Below are positions 20,504-28,280 of a DNA stretch of 38,489 nt, piece after piece. The translations under genes and the position numbers were made by a program. Every line of letters starts with the position of its first letter. Within the stretch, counting starts at the first letter, position 1. The stretch is from a virus. The stretch covers positions 1-38,489 of IMG/VR virus record IMGVR_UViG_3300037119_000939; one strand, 5' to 3'. Below the pieces are notes generated by a model. It had not been told where the DNA came from. It saw only the letters and a program-made list of their open reading frames with translations, and did no database searches.

Positions 20504-23500
20504 TCACTTGTATCTCGCGATCCCACCGGCGTAGGACGGGGACTGGAAGCCGAGGCCGACTCGGCCACCAATCCCGCCGGAGACGGCAGCGACGACCGCG
20601 GCGATCACCTGCGGACCCTGATTCGCGAGCGCGATGATCTTGAGCTGGTTGGCGTTCTGGATCGCGATGAGATCGGCGAGCCGGTTGGTCGCGGCGATCT
20701 GCTCGTTCTCGCGATCGATGTCGGCCTGCGGCCTCTCCGGCGGTCCGGTTGGAGTTTCTATATTCGGAGTCACAGATGGCGTAACGGGACCGAGCCGCCT
20801 GCTTGTGTCCGAGGGATCCCAGCCGGACGCGATCATCTTCATGTATTCCTCGATGGTCACGTAGCGCCCGGCGCCGATGTTGACCGTCAGGCTGGCGTAT
20901 GGGCTCTTGTAGCCCCCCAGCTTGCCGCCGGTCTTCAGCGGGATGATCGCCTCGTTCGCGTGCAGGTGCGCGAGACCCTCGGAGCCGGTGATGCCGCCCT
21001 GCGCGAACGATCCGAGGAACTTGCCGCCCTTCGCGTACCCGGAGACGGAGTAGTGGACGGGATCGCGAGCTCCGAGAAGGTTCAGAAGCCTCGATCCGGC
21101 AGGTGCGCTCGCCATTGCGCGACCGAAGTTCTGATAGTCGGTGACGTCGATCGCCTCGCCCTTCTCATGGCTCGACGTGCCCGGCCTCGCGGCGAGCGGG
21201 CCACCGGCAAGGTAGCGCGCATAGAGCCGCGCCTGCTCGGCGTAGGAGCGGAACCCTGACGTCACCTGTCCGCCCCAGCCGTGGCCTCGCGCCCACTGGA
21301 TCGCGCCGATGACCTGCGGGACGAGCCCCTGCGAGACGGGACCCCCCAGCCCCATCGTGCCGGGCTGAACCTGACCGCTGAACAGGTCCCTGACCTGGCT
21401 CTTGACGTAGCTGGTCGCCTTGCCGATGACGTACTTGCCGACGCCCTTGAACATCGCCGGGAGACTGTCCGGGCTCGGGAACTTGCTCAGGATGTCGCCC
21501 GCCGAAGGGAGCCCGGCTCCGCGCCCGCTGCCCATGAAGTCCCGATAGTTGCCGTTCGTGAACGCCTCCCACAGATGCCAGTCGGCGCCGTTCTTTGAGA
21601 GATTGATCGCGGCTCGGGCGTTCCCCGCCGGGTTCAGCGTCGCGCCTGGATTGCCGGACCAGATTTGCCACAGGCCGAGGTTGCTCCCGCCCGCCGGGTT
21701 CGCGCTCGTCGCGCCCGCGTTGCCGCTCGACTCGGCCATCGCGACCGCGCTCGCGATCAGACGGCGCTGGCTCGCGCCGTGCTGACCGGTCCACAGGTCC
21801 ATGATCTCGCCCTGCGAGTACTGACCGCCGGACGCCATGCCGAGGCTCATCGCCGCCGAGGCGAGCAGACCCTTCGCTCGGCCCCGGTAAGCCGGGTTCG
21901 TGGGGATGACCCACTCGGGATAGCGCGGCGCGTCTTCGCCCATCAGCGTGATCGGCGAGTTGACGTAACCGCCGGTCTTGGCGTACGCGCCGCCGCGCGC
22001 GAACTGCCCGCCGTGCGGAGCTGGCGTCTCCGGCGTCCCGCCCCCGCCGTCCCCGCCGAGCTTGCCGATCGGCTTGATGCTGACGCCGGGGATCACGTTG
22101 ATCGCGGCGATCAGCACGTTCAGGAAGCCGATCACGGCGTTCACGCCAGCCTCGAAGATGCCCTTGATCCGTCCCCAGGTGTTCTCGAAGGCGTCGTGGA
22201 GCCCGGCGGCGATCGCTTCGACGGGCGCCTTGAGGATCTTCCAGGCGCCTTCGAGGATGCCCTTCAGCGCCGTAATCCCGCCGCTGAAGATGGTCTTGAT
22301 GCCTTCCCAGACCTGGCCGAAGTCGCCCTTGAACAGCCCGCCGATCACCTGGATGATCCCGCGGATCACCTTCAGCCCGCCCTCGACGATGCTCTTGATC
22401 GCCGTCCACGCGCCGCTGAAGATGCCCTTGATCAGCGTCCACGCCGCGGTGATGATCGGCCCGAGCGCGACCATCGCGACGCCGACGATCAGTTTGATCC
22501 CGTCGAACGCCGCCTTGAGTTCGGCGACCATCAGGCTCGCGCCGCCGGTGATGACGTCCCAGAGCGTGTCCCACTGAGACACTTCGCCGATCACGGCGTT
22601 GACCGCTGTCGACACCGCGCCGACGACCGCGCCGACGACGCCCTTCACCGTGTTGAACGCCGAGACGATCGCTCCGATCACGACCGGAACGGCGCCCTTG
22701 ATCCACTCGAACACGGCCTGGATCGTCGGGAGCGAGTCGATGAACGCCTGCTTGAGCCACTTCCCGGCGTCCTGAAGCGCCGTGCCGATCGTCTTGATCG
22801 TCGGCAGCGCGTCGATGAACGCCTGCTTCAGCCACGCTCCGACGTCCTTGAGCATCCCCACGAATGCGCCACCGGCGCCCTTGCCGGACTGCATCTCGTC
22901 GAAGAACTTCGACAGCGTGCCCGCCGCCTTCTCGACGACGGGCGCGAACACACCTCCGACCGATTCCTGGAAGTTCCCGAAGGACACCTTGAGCCGGTCC
23001 ATGTTCGTCGCCTGCGCCGCAGCCGAGCCGCCGAACTCCTTGTTGAGCTCGCGGAGGATGATCTTCTGCGCGTCGAGGGTCTTGCCGTGCTCGGCGAGCC
23101 CCTTGATCTGCTTCTTCTGATCAGCGGTGAACGAGACGCCGACGCGCGAGAGCGCCGTGATGCCCTTGACCGGGTCGTTCAGCGCCTTACCGAGCTGGAT
23201 GTTCGAGGACTTCAGATCCTGCCCGAGCGCGACGCTCATGTCCGAGGCGATCTGCGTCGCCCGATCGAAGATTTTGTTGCCCTTGCCGACCTCGTTGCGA
23301 ACGTTTGTGAACGTCAAGAGCAAGTTCTCGCCGCTCTTGATCGCCTCGTCGTCCACACCGGACTTCTTCGAGATCGAGTTCGCGAGGCTGTCGACGTGCT
23401 TCGCCGAGACCTTCGCCACGCCGCCCGTCGACTTCAGGACCGCGTTCGTCTGCTTGGAGATTTTCTCGCTCTCCTGGAACGCCGAGACGGACTTGCCGAC

Positions 23501-23686
23501 CGCGACTCCGAGGACTCCGAGCGCGACCCCTGCCGCCCCGGCGCCCTTCGCGAACATCATCATGCTCTTGTGGCCGCGCCTGCCCGCCTTGTCAACGTCC
23601 TTGTCGAGCGTGTTGATCTGCTGCGACGTCTTGGAGATCCCGTCCGCCTTGACGAGAATCGACAGGATCGCGGCGGGCGTCGCCAT
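20504..23686 (-). CDS. Tape measure protein with two murein hydrolase domains
   Basis: A 1060-residue tail length ruler. Residues 1-250 carry the tape-measure N-terminal domain (KTSQQINTLDKDV, QTNAVLKSTGGVAKVS, VALGQDLKSSNIQLGKAL). A hydrophobic, helix-rich middle (about 290-540) follows, with repeats of W..IK.IF..G and VIGAIVSAFNTVKGVVGAV. Near 620-720 is a lysozyme-like SLT domain (AVAMAESSGNAG, GLWQIW). Near 800-880 is an M15/VanY-type peptidase (SGFRSYAEQ, SSHEKGEAIDVTD, DPVHYSV) with His, Asp and His metal ligands. Both would be delivered to the wall during DNA entry. Confidence 0.9.
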   Translation of the reverse strand: MATPAAILSILVKADGISKTSQQINTLDKDVDKAGRRGHKSMMMFAKGAGAAGVALGVLGVAVGKSVSAFQESEKISKQTNAVLKSTGGVAKVSAKHVDSLANSISKKSGVDDEAIKSGENLLLTFTNVRNEVGKGNKIFDRATQIASDMSVALGQDLKSSNIQLGKALNDPVKGITALSRVGVSFTADQKKQIKGLAEHGKTLDAQKIILRELNKEFGGSAAAQATNMDRLKVSFGNFQESVGGVFAPVVEKAAGTLSKFFDEMQSGKGAGGAFVGMLKDVGAWLKQAFIDALPTIKTIGTALQDAGKWLKQAFIDSLPTIQAVFEWIKGAVPVVIGAIVSAFNTVKGVVGAVVGAVSTAVNAVIGEVSQWDTLWDVITGGASLMVAELKAAFDGIKLIVGVAMVALGPIITAAWTLIKGIFSGAWTAIKSIVEGGLKVIRGIIQVIGGLFKGDFGQVWEGIKTIFSGGITALKGILEGAWKILKAPVEAIAAGLHDAFENTWGRIKGIFEAGVNAVIGFLNVLIAAINVIPGVSIKPIGKLGGDGGGGTPETPAPHGGQFARGGAYAKTGGYVNSPITLMGEDAPRYPEWVIPTNPAYRGRAKGLLASAAMSLGMASGGQYSQGEIMDLWTGQHGASQRRLIASAVAMAESSGNAGATSANPAGGSNLGLWQIWSGNPGATLNPAGNARAAINLSKNGADWHLWEAFTNGNYRDFMGSGRGAGLPSAGDILSKFPSPDSLPAMFKGVGKYVIGKATSYVKSQVRDLFSGQVQPGTMGLGGPVSQGLVPQVIGAIQWARGHGWGGQVTSGFRSYAEQARLYARYLAGGPLAARPGTSSHEKGEAIDVTDYQNFGRAMASAPAGSRLLNLLGARDPVHYSVSGYAKGGKFLGSFAQGGITGSEGLAHLHANEAIIPLKTGGKLGGYKSPYASLTVNIGAGRYVTIEEYMKMIASGWDPSDTSRRLGPVTPSVTPNIETPTGPPERPQADIDRENEQIAATNRLADLIAIQNANQLKIIALANQGPQVIAAVVAAVSGGIGGRVGLGFQSPSYAGGIARYK

Positions 23687-23841
23687 CAGCGCATCCCCGC
23701 CTCACGCTTCGCCGCACGGACGCCCAACACGAGCAGGACGACAGCAAAGGCCAGGTGGAAAGCAGCCCACCCGATTCCGTCGTGAGGAAGTGATCCGACG
23801 CTGTAGCCGAACAAGGTCCAGATCAGGATGCGAGTGGTCAT
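23686..23841 (-). CDS. 51-residue membrane protein between chaperone and tape measure
   Basis: An ORF with TGATG overlaps to both neighbours: its ATG with the stop of the second chaperone frame and its stop with the tape-measure ATG. It contains two short hydrophobic stretches (TTRILIWTLFGYSVG and WAAFHLAFAVVLLVLGV) and a basic end (RAAKREAGMR), suggesting one or two membrane helices. The function is unknown. Its position is unusual because chaperone genes normally abut the tape measure. Confidence 0.6.
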   Translation of the reverse strand: MTTRILIWTLFGYSVGSLPHDGIGWAAFHLAFAVVLLVLGVRAAKREAGMR

Positions 23842-24077
23842 CAGCGTCTCTTGCCCGGCCGCGCCTTCTCGCGTTCCCGCTGGCGCTCAGCATCACGGCG
23901 GCGCCAGTCGAAGAACAGCGGCCACGCCACGGCGAGTTCGTGCGCACTCATCCGTTCGCAGAGTTCGCCGACCGGCATGTGCAGCTCAAGCGCCAGTTCG
24001 TGCATGAACAGCGGGTCCGCCGTTCCCGGCGGCAGATCCATCGCTCTCGTCCTCCCCAGGCGCATCTGTTCCGCCAT
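23841..24077 (-). CDS. Tail assembly chaperone, downstream frame (gpT-like)
   Basis: This 78-residue frame resembles the T part of a lambda gpG/gpGT pair: FMHELALELHMPVGELCERMSAHELAVAWPLFF, then a charged tail (WRRRDAERQREREKARPGKRR). It overlaps the upstream chaperone by 92 bases. Its frame is +1 (or -2) relative to the first, and its own ATG at 24077 lacks a good ribosome site, so production as a frameshifted fusion is likely. Candidate slip sites in the overlap are CGG TTT C and CCT GGG G. Confidence 0.7.
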   Translation of the reverse strand: MAEQMRLGRTRAMDLPPGTADPLFMHELALELHMPVGELCERMSAHELAVAWPLFFDWRRRDAERQREREKARPGKRR

Positions 24078-24444
24078 CCGGAAACCGCTGCTCCGTGGCT
24101 TCGATCGCCTCCTTGTCGATCCCCGAGAGCCGATCGATCTCTGAGACGACCTTCCGGAACGCCGAGCCGAACCGCTCCTGGATCTGCGCGACCTCCTTCG
24201 CGGTGAACTCCGGGTCGATCACGCCGAACTGGAACTGGAGGCGCTCCATGGCCGCGACATCGATCGTCGCGACCTGATCGCGACCATCCTGGACGAGCTT
24301 CAGCTGGCCCTGAACCTCTGCCGAGTAGCGCGCGGAGAGCGCGCGGACCCTGACCGACTCCCCGGCCACCGGAACGTCATCGACGTCGGCCTCCTTCAGA
24401 TCGCCGGGACCCGTGAGCCATGCGTCCTTAGACGAGCGCTGCAT
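23986..24444 (-). CDS. Tail assembly chaperone, upstream frame (gpG-like)
   Basis: A 152-residue protein starting at the ATG at 24444, after the strong ribosome site GAAGGAG. It is acidic and helical (YSAEVQGQLKLVQDGRDQV, RFGSAFRKVVSEIDRLSGIDKEAIE), in the usual place between major tail protein and tape measure. It binds the tape measure during tail-tube assembly. The last 35 residues are Gly/Asp-rich and run across the second frame. Confidence 0.8.
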   Translation of the reverse strand: MQRSSKDAWLTGPGDLKEADVDDVPVAGESVRVRALSARYSAEVQGQLKLVQDGRDQVATIDVAAMERLQFQFGVIDPEFTAKEVAQIQERFGSAFRKVVSEIDRLSGIDKEAIEATEQRFPDGGTDAPGEDESDGSAAGNGGPAVHARTGA

Positions 24445-24517
24445 CGCGCTCCTTCCCGCGGCGCCGATGGCTGACCGCTGTCTGGGGCTGACCGCCGTGC
24501 GCGGCGCCCATTGATGC

Positions 24518-24940
24518 CTACGTGGTGGCCCAGGTGAGCCCGGCCGTGCCAGCGTTACGGAACACGGCGTCGAACGTCGCCGCGTCACCGATCCCTCCGG
24601 CGATCCCGGAGTAGCTGAACAGCCGCGCCGTCATCGTCGCCTTCGGGTTCGTCGCCGACGCGGCAGAGGACGTCGGCCGGATCTCCAGCGCGAACGTGCC
24701 ACCCGACTGGTACAGCGGCTGCAGGATCGCGTGGACCGAGGAAGCGGCGAAGTCGGCGAACAGCGTCGCGGTGACGGTCGCGTCCTTCAGGCCCGGCGCG
24801 ATCTCCTTGTAACCGGCGGTCGAGAACGCGGTGAAGTCGACCTCGTCCGCGGTGTCCTCCAGCTCGCAGGTGTTCGCGTGATCGGAGATCGCGGTTCCGT
24901 TCACGCCGATGTAGGTATCTTTCATGACGTATTTCGCCAC
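24518..24940 (-). CDS. Major tail (tube) protein
   Basis: A 140-residue protein. The start is GTG at 24940, with AGAAGG well placed upstream. The fold pattern YVMKDTYIGVNGTAISDHANTCELEDTADEVDFTAF and KEIAPGLKDATVTATLFADFA is typical of siphophage tube proteins. So are FALEIRP and the late ATMTARLFSYSG strand. It is the main building block of the tail tube. It is followed by the chaperone genes, the canonical order. Confidence 0.82.
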   Translation of the reverse strand: MAKYVMKDTYIGVNGTAISDHANTCELEDTADEVDFTAFSTAGYKEIAPGLKDATVTATLFADFAASSVHAILQPLYQSGGTFALEIRPTSSAASATNPKATMTARLFSYSGIAGGIGDAATFDAVFRNAGTAGLTWATT

Positions 24941-24959
24941 GTTCACACCCTTCTTTCGG

Positions 24960-24972
24960 TAATATCTGCAGG
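24960..24972 (+). promoter_or_regulatory. Leaderless -10 promoter of HNH gene
   Basis: TAATAT at 24960-24965 is a near-consensus -10 box, followed by just seven bases (CTGCAGG) before the ATG at 24973. The transcript would start almost at the ATG. No convincing -35 is seen at the expected distance. The same layout occurs at 13008-13043 and 31778-31817. Confidence 0.5.
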
Positions 24973-25527
24973 ATGGATACCTGTCAGACGTGTGGTGCGT
25001 CCTTTGAGCCGAAGCCACAGCGGAGCGGCCGATTCTGCTCGGCGGCGTGCTTCTGGACTCGCGGACCCGATGGGCCTCGAAAGGCCTCGGTGAAGGGACA
25101 CCGCCAGAGAATGGTGCGTGACCACCCGCTGGCGCCTCCTTCTGGAATCGTTCCTGTCGGGCGGCTTGTGTTGTATGGCGAGATCGGCCCCGGTCCACAC
25201 CGTTGTCACTGGTGCGGGAAGGGGGTCCGATGGTCGAAGGGAATCGGCCCCGATGTGTTGATCGTCGATCATTTGGACTGGAATCGCGACAACAATGATC
25301 CCACGAACCTCGTCCCTAGCTGCAACAGCTGCAACGTTCGTCGCGCCGCGCCGGGGAGGCGCTCGGCAATCCGCCCCGACGAACTGGTCATCATGGTCAA
25401 CGGATATCCGACGCGAGCGGAGGCTGGAACGTGTCAGACCTGCGGCGGGCAGACCATCTTCGCGCCATCCAGGCCTAAAAAATTCTGCTCGCGCGAGTGC
25501 TGGAGGAGACGGGCTAGTCCGTCGTGA
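24973..25527 (+). CDS. HNH endonuclease, homing type
   Basis: A 184-residue protein. Two nearly alike zinc knuckles flank the nuclease: CQTCGASF with GRFCSAACF at 4-27, and CQTCGGQTIF with KKFCSRECW at 154-177. The central HNH reads CHWCG (78-82), VDHLDWNRDNNDPTNLVP (98-115) and CNSCN (117-121), with H100 as catalytic base and Asn in the NDPTNL helix. It is on the plus strand inside the leftward tail operon, between the major tail protein and the tail terminator, and overlaps the latter's end by 14 bases. This is the typical setting of a free-standing homing endonuclease. Confidence 0.82.
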   Translation: MDTCQTCGASFEPKPQRSGRFCSAACFWTRGPDGPRKASVKGHRQRMVRDHPLAPPSGIVPVGRLVLYGEIGPGPHRCHWCGKGVRWSKGIGPDVLIVDHLDWNRDNNDPTNLVPSCNSCNVRRAAPGRRSAIRPDELVIMVNGYPTRAEAGTCQTCGGQTIFAPSRPKKFCSRECWRRRASPS

Positions 25528-25942
25528 TGAGACGGTACAGCGATCCGACGTGAACGAACCGAACGCCTTCGTCGAGTTCGGAATAGTCGAGATCACTCTG
25601 TCTTCGAAGATACAGGAGGCTCGCGCCGCTGATCGTGAGCGAAGCATCGTTCAGAAGGACGGCGCACCGGGCCGAAACCGACTCTGCGACGTCGGCGCTG
25701 TCGGCGCGGTCGACGGCCTTGACGAGCCACGTGTCGGTCTCATACGCGCTCGCGTCCGTGAACGCTTCGGCAGGGATCCCGGCCTGCTTGGCGAACACGA
25801 CGAACGGGTAAGCGGCGTTGCTCGGCGCCTGTTGGTAGAAGATGCTCTTGGAGTAGCCGGTGGGAGGAGCGCCGAGCAGCGCGTTTAGCGTCGTGTCTCC
25901 GGCGAGTTTGCCGTAGACGCCCCTGCGGATCGCAGTGCTCAT
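25514..25942 (-). CDS. Tail terminator (DUF3168/gpU-like)
   Basis: A 142-residue protein. The opening IRRGVYGKLAGDTTLNALLGAPPTG..IFYQQAPSNAAYPFVVFAKQ is the recognised start of DUF3168 tail-completion proteins, and the late LLYLRRQSDLDYSELDEGVRFVHVGSLYRL closes the fold. It forms the ring that ends tail polymerisation at the head side. It follows the gp10-like gene with an ATGA overlap, the usual order. Confidence 0.82.
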   Translation of the reverse strand: MSTAIRRGVYGKLAGDTTLNALLGAPPTGYSKSIFYQQAPSNAAYPFVVFAKQAGIPAEAFTDASAYETDTWLVKAVDRADSADVAESVSARCAVLLNDASLTISGASLLYLRRQSDLDYSELDEGVRFVHVGSLYRLITTD

Positions 25943-26265
25943 ACGACTTTCCGGATCGCGGCGGTCGTGAGCGCCACGATCTGCGCCGTGTTCTCCTCCA
26001 GCGACGGGATCAGGAAGGGTCGCGGCGGGAGACGCGCGCCTCCGTGCTCAACGATGTGGCCGTAGAAGGCGTCCGTGTCCCCGGCGACCACGTAGAAGTC
26101 GTCCTTCTCACGCTCGACGTGGATCGCCTCGCGGAGCCTCCCGCTTTCCACGGGCACACGCTCCTTCGCTCCGGCCTCGACAAGGTGGGCGCCAGCGTTG
26201 AGCGCCGCCGTGATCGCGGGTTCGAGTTCGCGCGCGATCAGCGGGATCTTCGAGACGTAGCTCAT
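25939..26265 (-). CDS. HK97 gp10-like head-tail/tail component
   Basis: A 108-residue protein. LNAGAHLVEAGAKERVPVESGRLREAIHVER..DDFYVVAGDTDAFYGHIVEHG is the family signature of HK97 gp10 (PF04883), and the C-terminal PPRPFLIPSLEENTAQIVALTTAAI completes it. It is involved in joining tail to head. Its ATG overlaps the methyltransferase stop, so the sugar cassette is translationally coupled to core structural genes. Confidence 0.85.
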   Translation of the reverse strand: MSYVSKIPLIARELEPAITAALNAGAHLVEAGAKERVPVESGRLREAIHVEREKDDFYVVAGDTDAFYGHIVEHGGARLPPRPFLIPSLEENTAQIVALTTAAIRKVV

Positions 26266-26912
26266 GGCCTCACGGTGTAACGATACGCGCGCCACGGCAT
26301 CGAGTCCTCCGCGTACTGCGCATCGAGCACAGTCGCGCCGCAGTCTTCGATGTGACACACGACCTCATGCTGGTCCTGGCCGTACATCGTCAGCGCCGAG
26401 ACGTAGGGCAGATCGGCGGGTCCTTCGGGGAGCCCGAAGTAGACGAGCCCGTCCGGCTTGCAGACTCGGAGGAACTCGCGGATGTAGTCGCGCTGGTACG
26501 TCCACGGCATGTGCTGGAGCGTGATCAGCGAATAGACGATCGAGAACATCGAGTCCGCGAAGTCGCGAAGGTCCGGGTGCTGGCTGTGATGGAAGGAGCA
26601 GGGGCGCTGGCGATGTTCGATCGCCTTCAGGATCATCTCTCGCGAGACGTCGACGCCGGTCGCGCCGTAGCCGCGCTCCTCAAGCGCGCTTGTGAGCCGT
26701 CCCATCCCGCAGCCGAAGTCGAGCGCGAGCCCGTCCTGCGGGTACTTGATGCCGAGCTCGACCCAGTGATCGAACGTGGCCTGAACCTGCCGCCGCCCGG
26801 TCTCGAAGTACTCGCGGAAGGAGTAGGGCTGGTCGGTGAGGATGTACTTGATCGGGTCTTCGCGGGCGCAGGCGTCCCAGTAGCCGCGCGCCGCTTGGAG
26901 GGTGAACGTCAT
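26262..26912 (-). CDS. Class I SAM-dependent methyltransferase
   Basis: A 216-residue protein, starting at the ATG at 26912 that overlaps the previous stop as ATGA. Motif I LDFGCGMGRLTSALEERG (64-81) binds SAM and VDVS (87-90) is the acidic ribose contact. The rest follows the Methyltransf_11/25 fold (SMFSIVYSLITLQHMPW, FLRVCKPDGLVYFGLPEG). The substrate is unknown. Since two glycosyltransferases and an SDR lie in the same coupled string, methylation of a sugar or nucleotide sugar is a fair inference. DNA or protein methylation cannot be ruled out. Confidence 0.78.
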   Translation of the reverse strand: MTFTLQAARGYWDACAREDPIKYILTDQPYSFREYFETGRRQVQATFDHWVELGIKYPQDGLALDFGCGMGRLTSALEERGYGATGVDVSREMILKAIEHRQRPCSFHHSQHPDLRDFADSMFSIVYSLITLQHMPWTYQRDYIREFLRVCKPDGLVYFGLPEGPADLPYVSALTMYGQDQHEVVCHIEDCGATVLDAQYAEDSMPWRAYRYTVRP

Positions 26913-27172
26913 TCGGACGGAAGGGCGGTTATGTCGGAAGCGGCCCACCGCTTCCGCTCGGCTGCGAGTTCGCCGTCAACTTGTGATTCACAGGCCGGGC
27001 AGAAGGGGCCTCGCGCCGTGCCTCCTGCGCGCTGCGCCCAATCGACGGCAGCCACTCGCGCTGAGCGAAGCCCGCAGAGCGTCATTGTCGAGTCGAGCGG
27101 TCGGGTGACGTGCATCGTTTCTGTTATGCGGGAATGATCCAGTTTCGACCTAACGTCGCTTATGTTGGTCAT
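26909..27172 (-). CDS. Small Cys-containing protein in sugar cassette
   Basis: An 87-residue protein with a CPAC knuckle (FCPACESQ) and a lone Cys (TLCGL) further upstream, which may form one metal site together with His residues (LDHS, MHVT). It is coupled by ATGA overlaps to the SDR gene before it and the methyltransferase after it. The function is unknown. Its position suggests a helper of the sugar-modification enzymes. Confidence 0.5.
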   Translation of the reverse strand: MTNISDVRSKLDHSRITETMHVTRPLDSTMTLCGLRSARVAAVDWAQRAGGTARGPFCPACESQVDGELAAERKRWAASDITALPSE

Positions 27173-28107
27173 GCCGCCGCCTCCTGCCGGATCTCCGCAG
27201 CCGTCCGGATGATCAGCTCGTCGAGGCCGATGCGCGGGCGCCAGCCCGTCTCACGCGCGTGCGCGATGTTCGGAACCTTCACGACACCTTCGGCCTCCTC
27301 ATAGTCCGGACCGTGGATCTCCTTGCCGGACGTCATCCGGATCCCGGCGCGCTGCTCCGGTGAGAGCAGGAGAGACTCGACGCGCTTCGCCAGGTGCAGG
27401 ATCGACACTCGGTTCTCCGGGTTGCCGACGTTGAACACGGGCGCGAACTTCGACGGCTCGACGCCCAGGATGAAGTCGACGACGTCCCACACGGCGGTCA
27501 GGGAGCGCTCCTGATGCCCGCGATTGAAGACGGTCAACTGTTCCCCGCCGAGCGCCTGCTCGACGAACGTCGGGAGCACGAACCCCTTCGAGCGGTCCTG
27601 GCGTGGCCCGGCGACGTTGAACGGCCGGATCGTCACGGAGTCGACGAGGCCGGTGCGGACGAGATGCTCGGCGGCGAGCTTGCCTGCGGCGTACTGGATG
27701 CGGTGCGTGAGCCGGTGCGGGACATGGCAGGTGTCGGTCTCGCGATAGGTGCCGCTGAAGCCGTAGACCTCCGATGTGGAGATATTGATGAGCGGCGTGC
27801 CTGCGGCTTCGCAGAGCCGGAGGATGGCCTGCGTGCTCTCGACGATCTCCGCGACGATCGAGTTGTGGTCGAGCAGCGCGACGGGGCCGACCGGGCTGGC
27901 GGCGTGAACGACGAGGTCGACGTCGGGCCAGCCGGTGCCGGGGAGCATGTCGCGCACGTCGATCGGGAAGCAGGGGGCGCCTTCGATGGAGTCGACGACG
28001 TTGCCGGAGAGGTTGTCGATGCCGATGACTTCGTCCCCGCGCGCAAGGTACGCATCGGCGAGGTGGGAGCCGATGAAGCCGAGCGCCCCAGAGATCAGAA
28101 CGCGCAT
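27169..28107 (-). CDS. NAD-dependent sugar epimerase/dehydratase (extended SDR)
   Basis: A 312-residue extended short-chain dehydrogenase. The nucleotide-binding GxxGxxG is at 7-13 (GALGFIG), GIDNLSG at 29-35, and the catalytic Ser in INISTSEVYG (107-116). YxxxK is at 139-143 (YAAGK) and the late RPFNVAGPRQ loop is present. It resembles UDP-glucose 4-epimerase, UDP-glucuronate decarboxylase or dTDP-glucose 4,6-dehydratase. The motifs here do not decide between them. It likely makes the nucleotide sugar used by the adjacent glycosyltransferases. Confidence 0.85.
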   Translation of the reverse strand: MRVLISGALGFIGSHLADAYLARGDEVIGIDNLSGNVVDSIEGAPCFPIDVRDMLPGTGWPDVDLVVHAASPVGPVALLDHNSIVAEIVESTQAILRLCEAAGTPLINISTSEVYGFSGTYRETDTCHVPHRLTHRIQYAAGKLAAEHLVRTGLVDSVTIRPFNVAGPRQDRSKGFVLPTFVEQALGGEQLTVFNRGHQERSLTAVWDVVDFILGVEPSKFAPVFNVGNPENRVSILHLAKRVESLLLSPEQRAGIRMTSGKEIHGPDYEEAEGVVKVPNIAHARETGWRPRIGLDELIIRTAAEIRQEAAA

Positions 28108-28280
28108 TCAGGTCCCCTGTCGATCCGCTCCTGCACGCGCGGGTCGGCCGGATCGCCAGTCCATTCCTCACGGACGATTCGTTCCCACAGTCGATGTTCC
28201 AACATGGCGACTCGTTCGTGCAGCCGCTCGTTCTCGGCCAAGAGCTTGGCGTTCTCCCGGCCGGTTTGCTCGCTGCTCAT
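28095..28280 (-). CDS. 61-residue coiled-coil protein
   Basis: An ORF with a clear leucine heptad pattern (RENAKLLAENERLHERVAMLEHRLWERI), expected to form a short dimeric coiled coil, then a charged tail ending in RGPECAF. The ATG overlaps the GT2 stop as ATGA and the stop lies 13 bases inside the SDR gene. It may tether enzymes of the cassette or bind a virion protein. The function is unknown. Confidence 0.6.
   Translation of the reverse strand: MSSEQTGRENAKLLAENERLHERVAMLEHRLWERIVREEWTGDPADPRVQERIDRGPECAF

Noticed and set aside
21165-22835. 556-residue minus-strand ORF in another frame of the tape measure
   Set aside because: It is very rich in Arg and Asp and overlaps a confidently assigned gene throughout. 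It is a frame shadow.
21665-23785. 706-residue plus-strand ORF opposite the tape measure
   Set aside because: Composition is Arg/Asp/Leu-rich with no domain pattern. It is the shadow of the tape measure gene in a high-GC sequence.
26352-27137. 261-residue plus-strand ORF opposite the methyltransferase
   Set aside because: The minus strand has a clear SAM-binding motif and ATGA overlaps at both ends. The plus frame is composition shadow.
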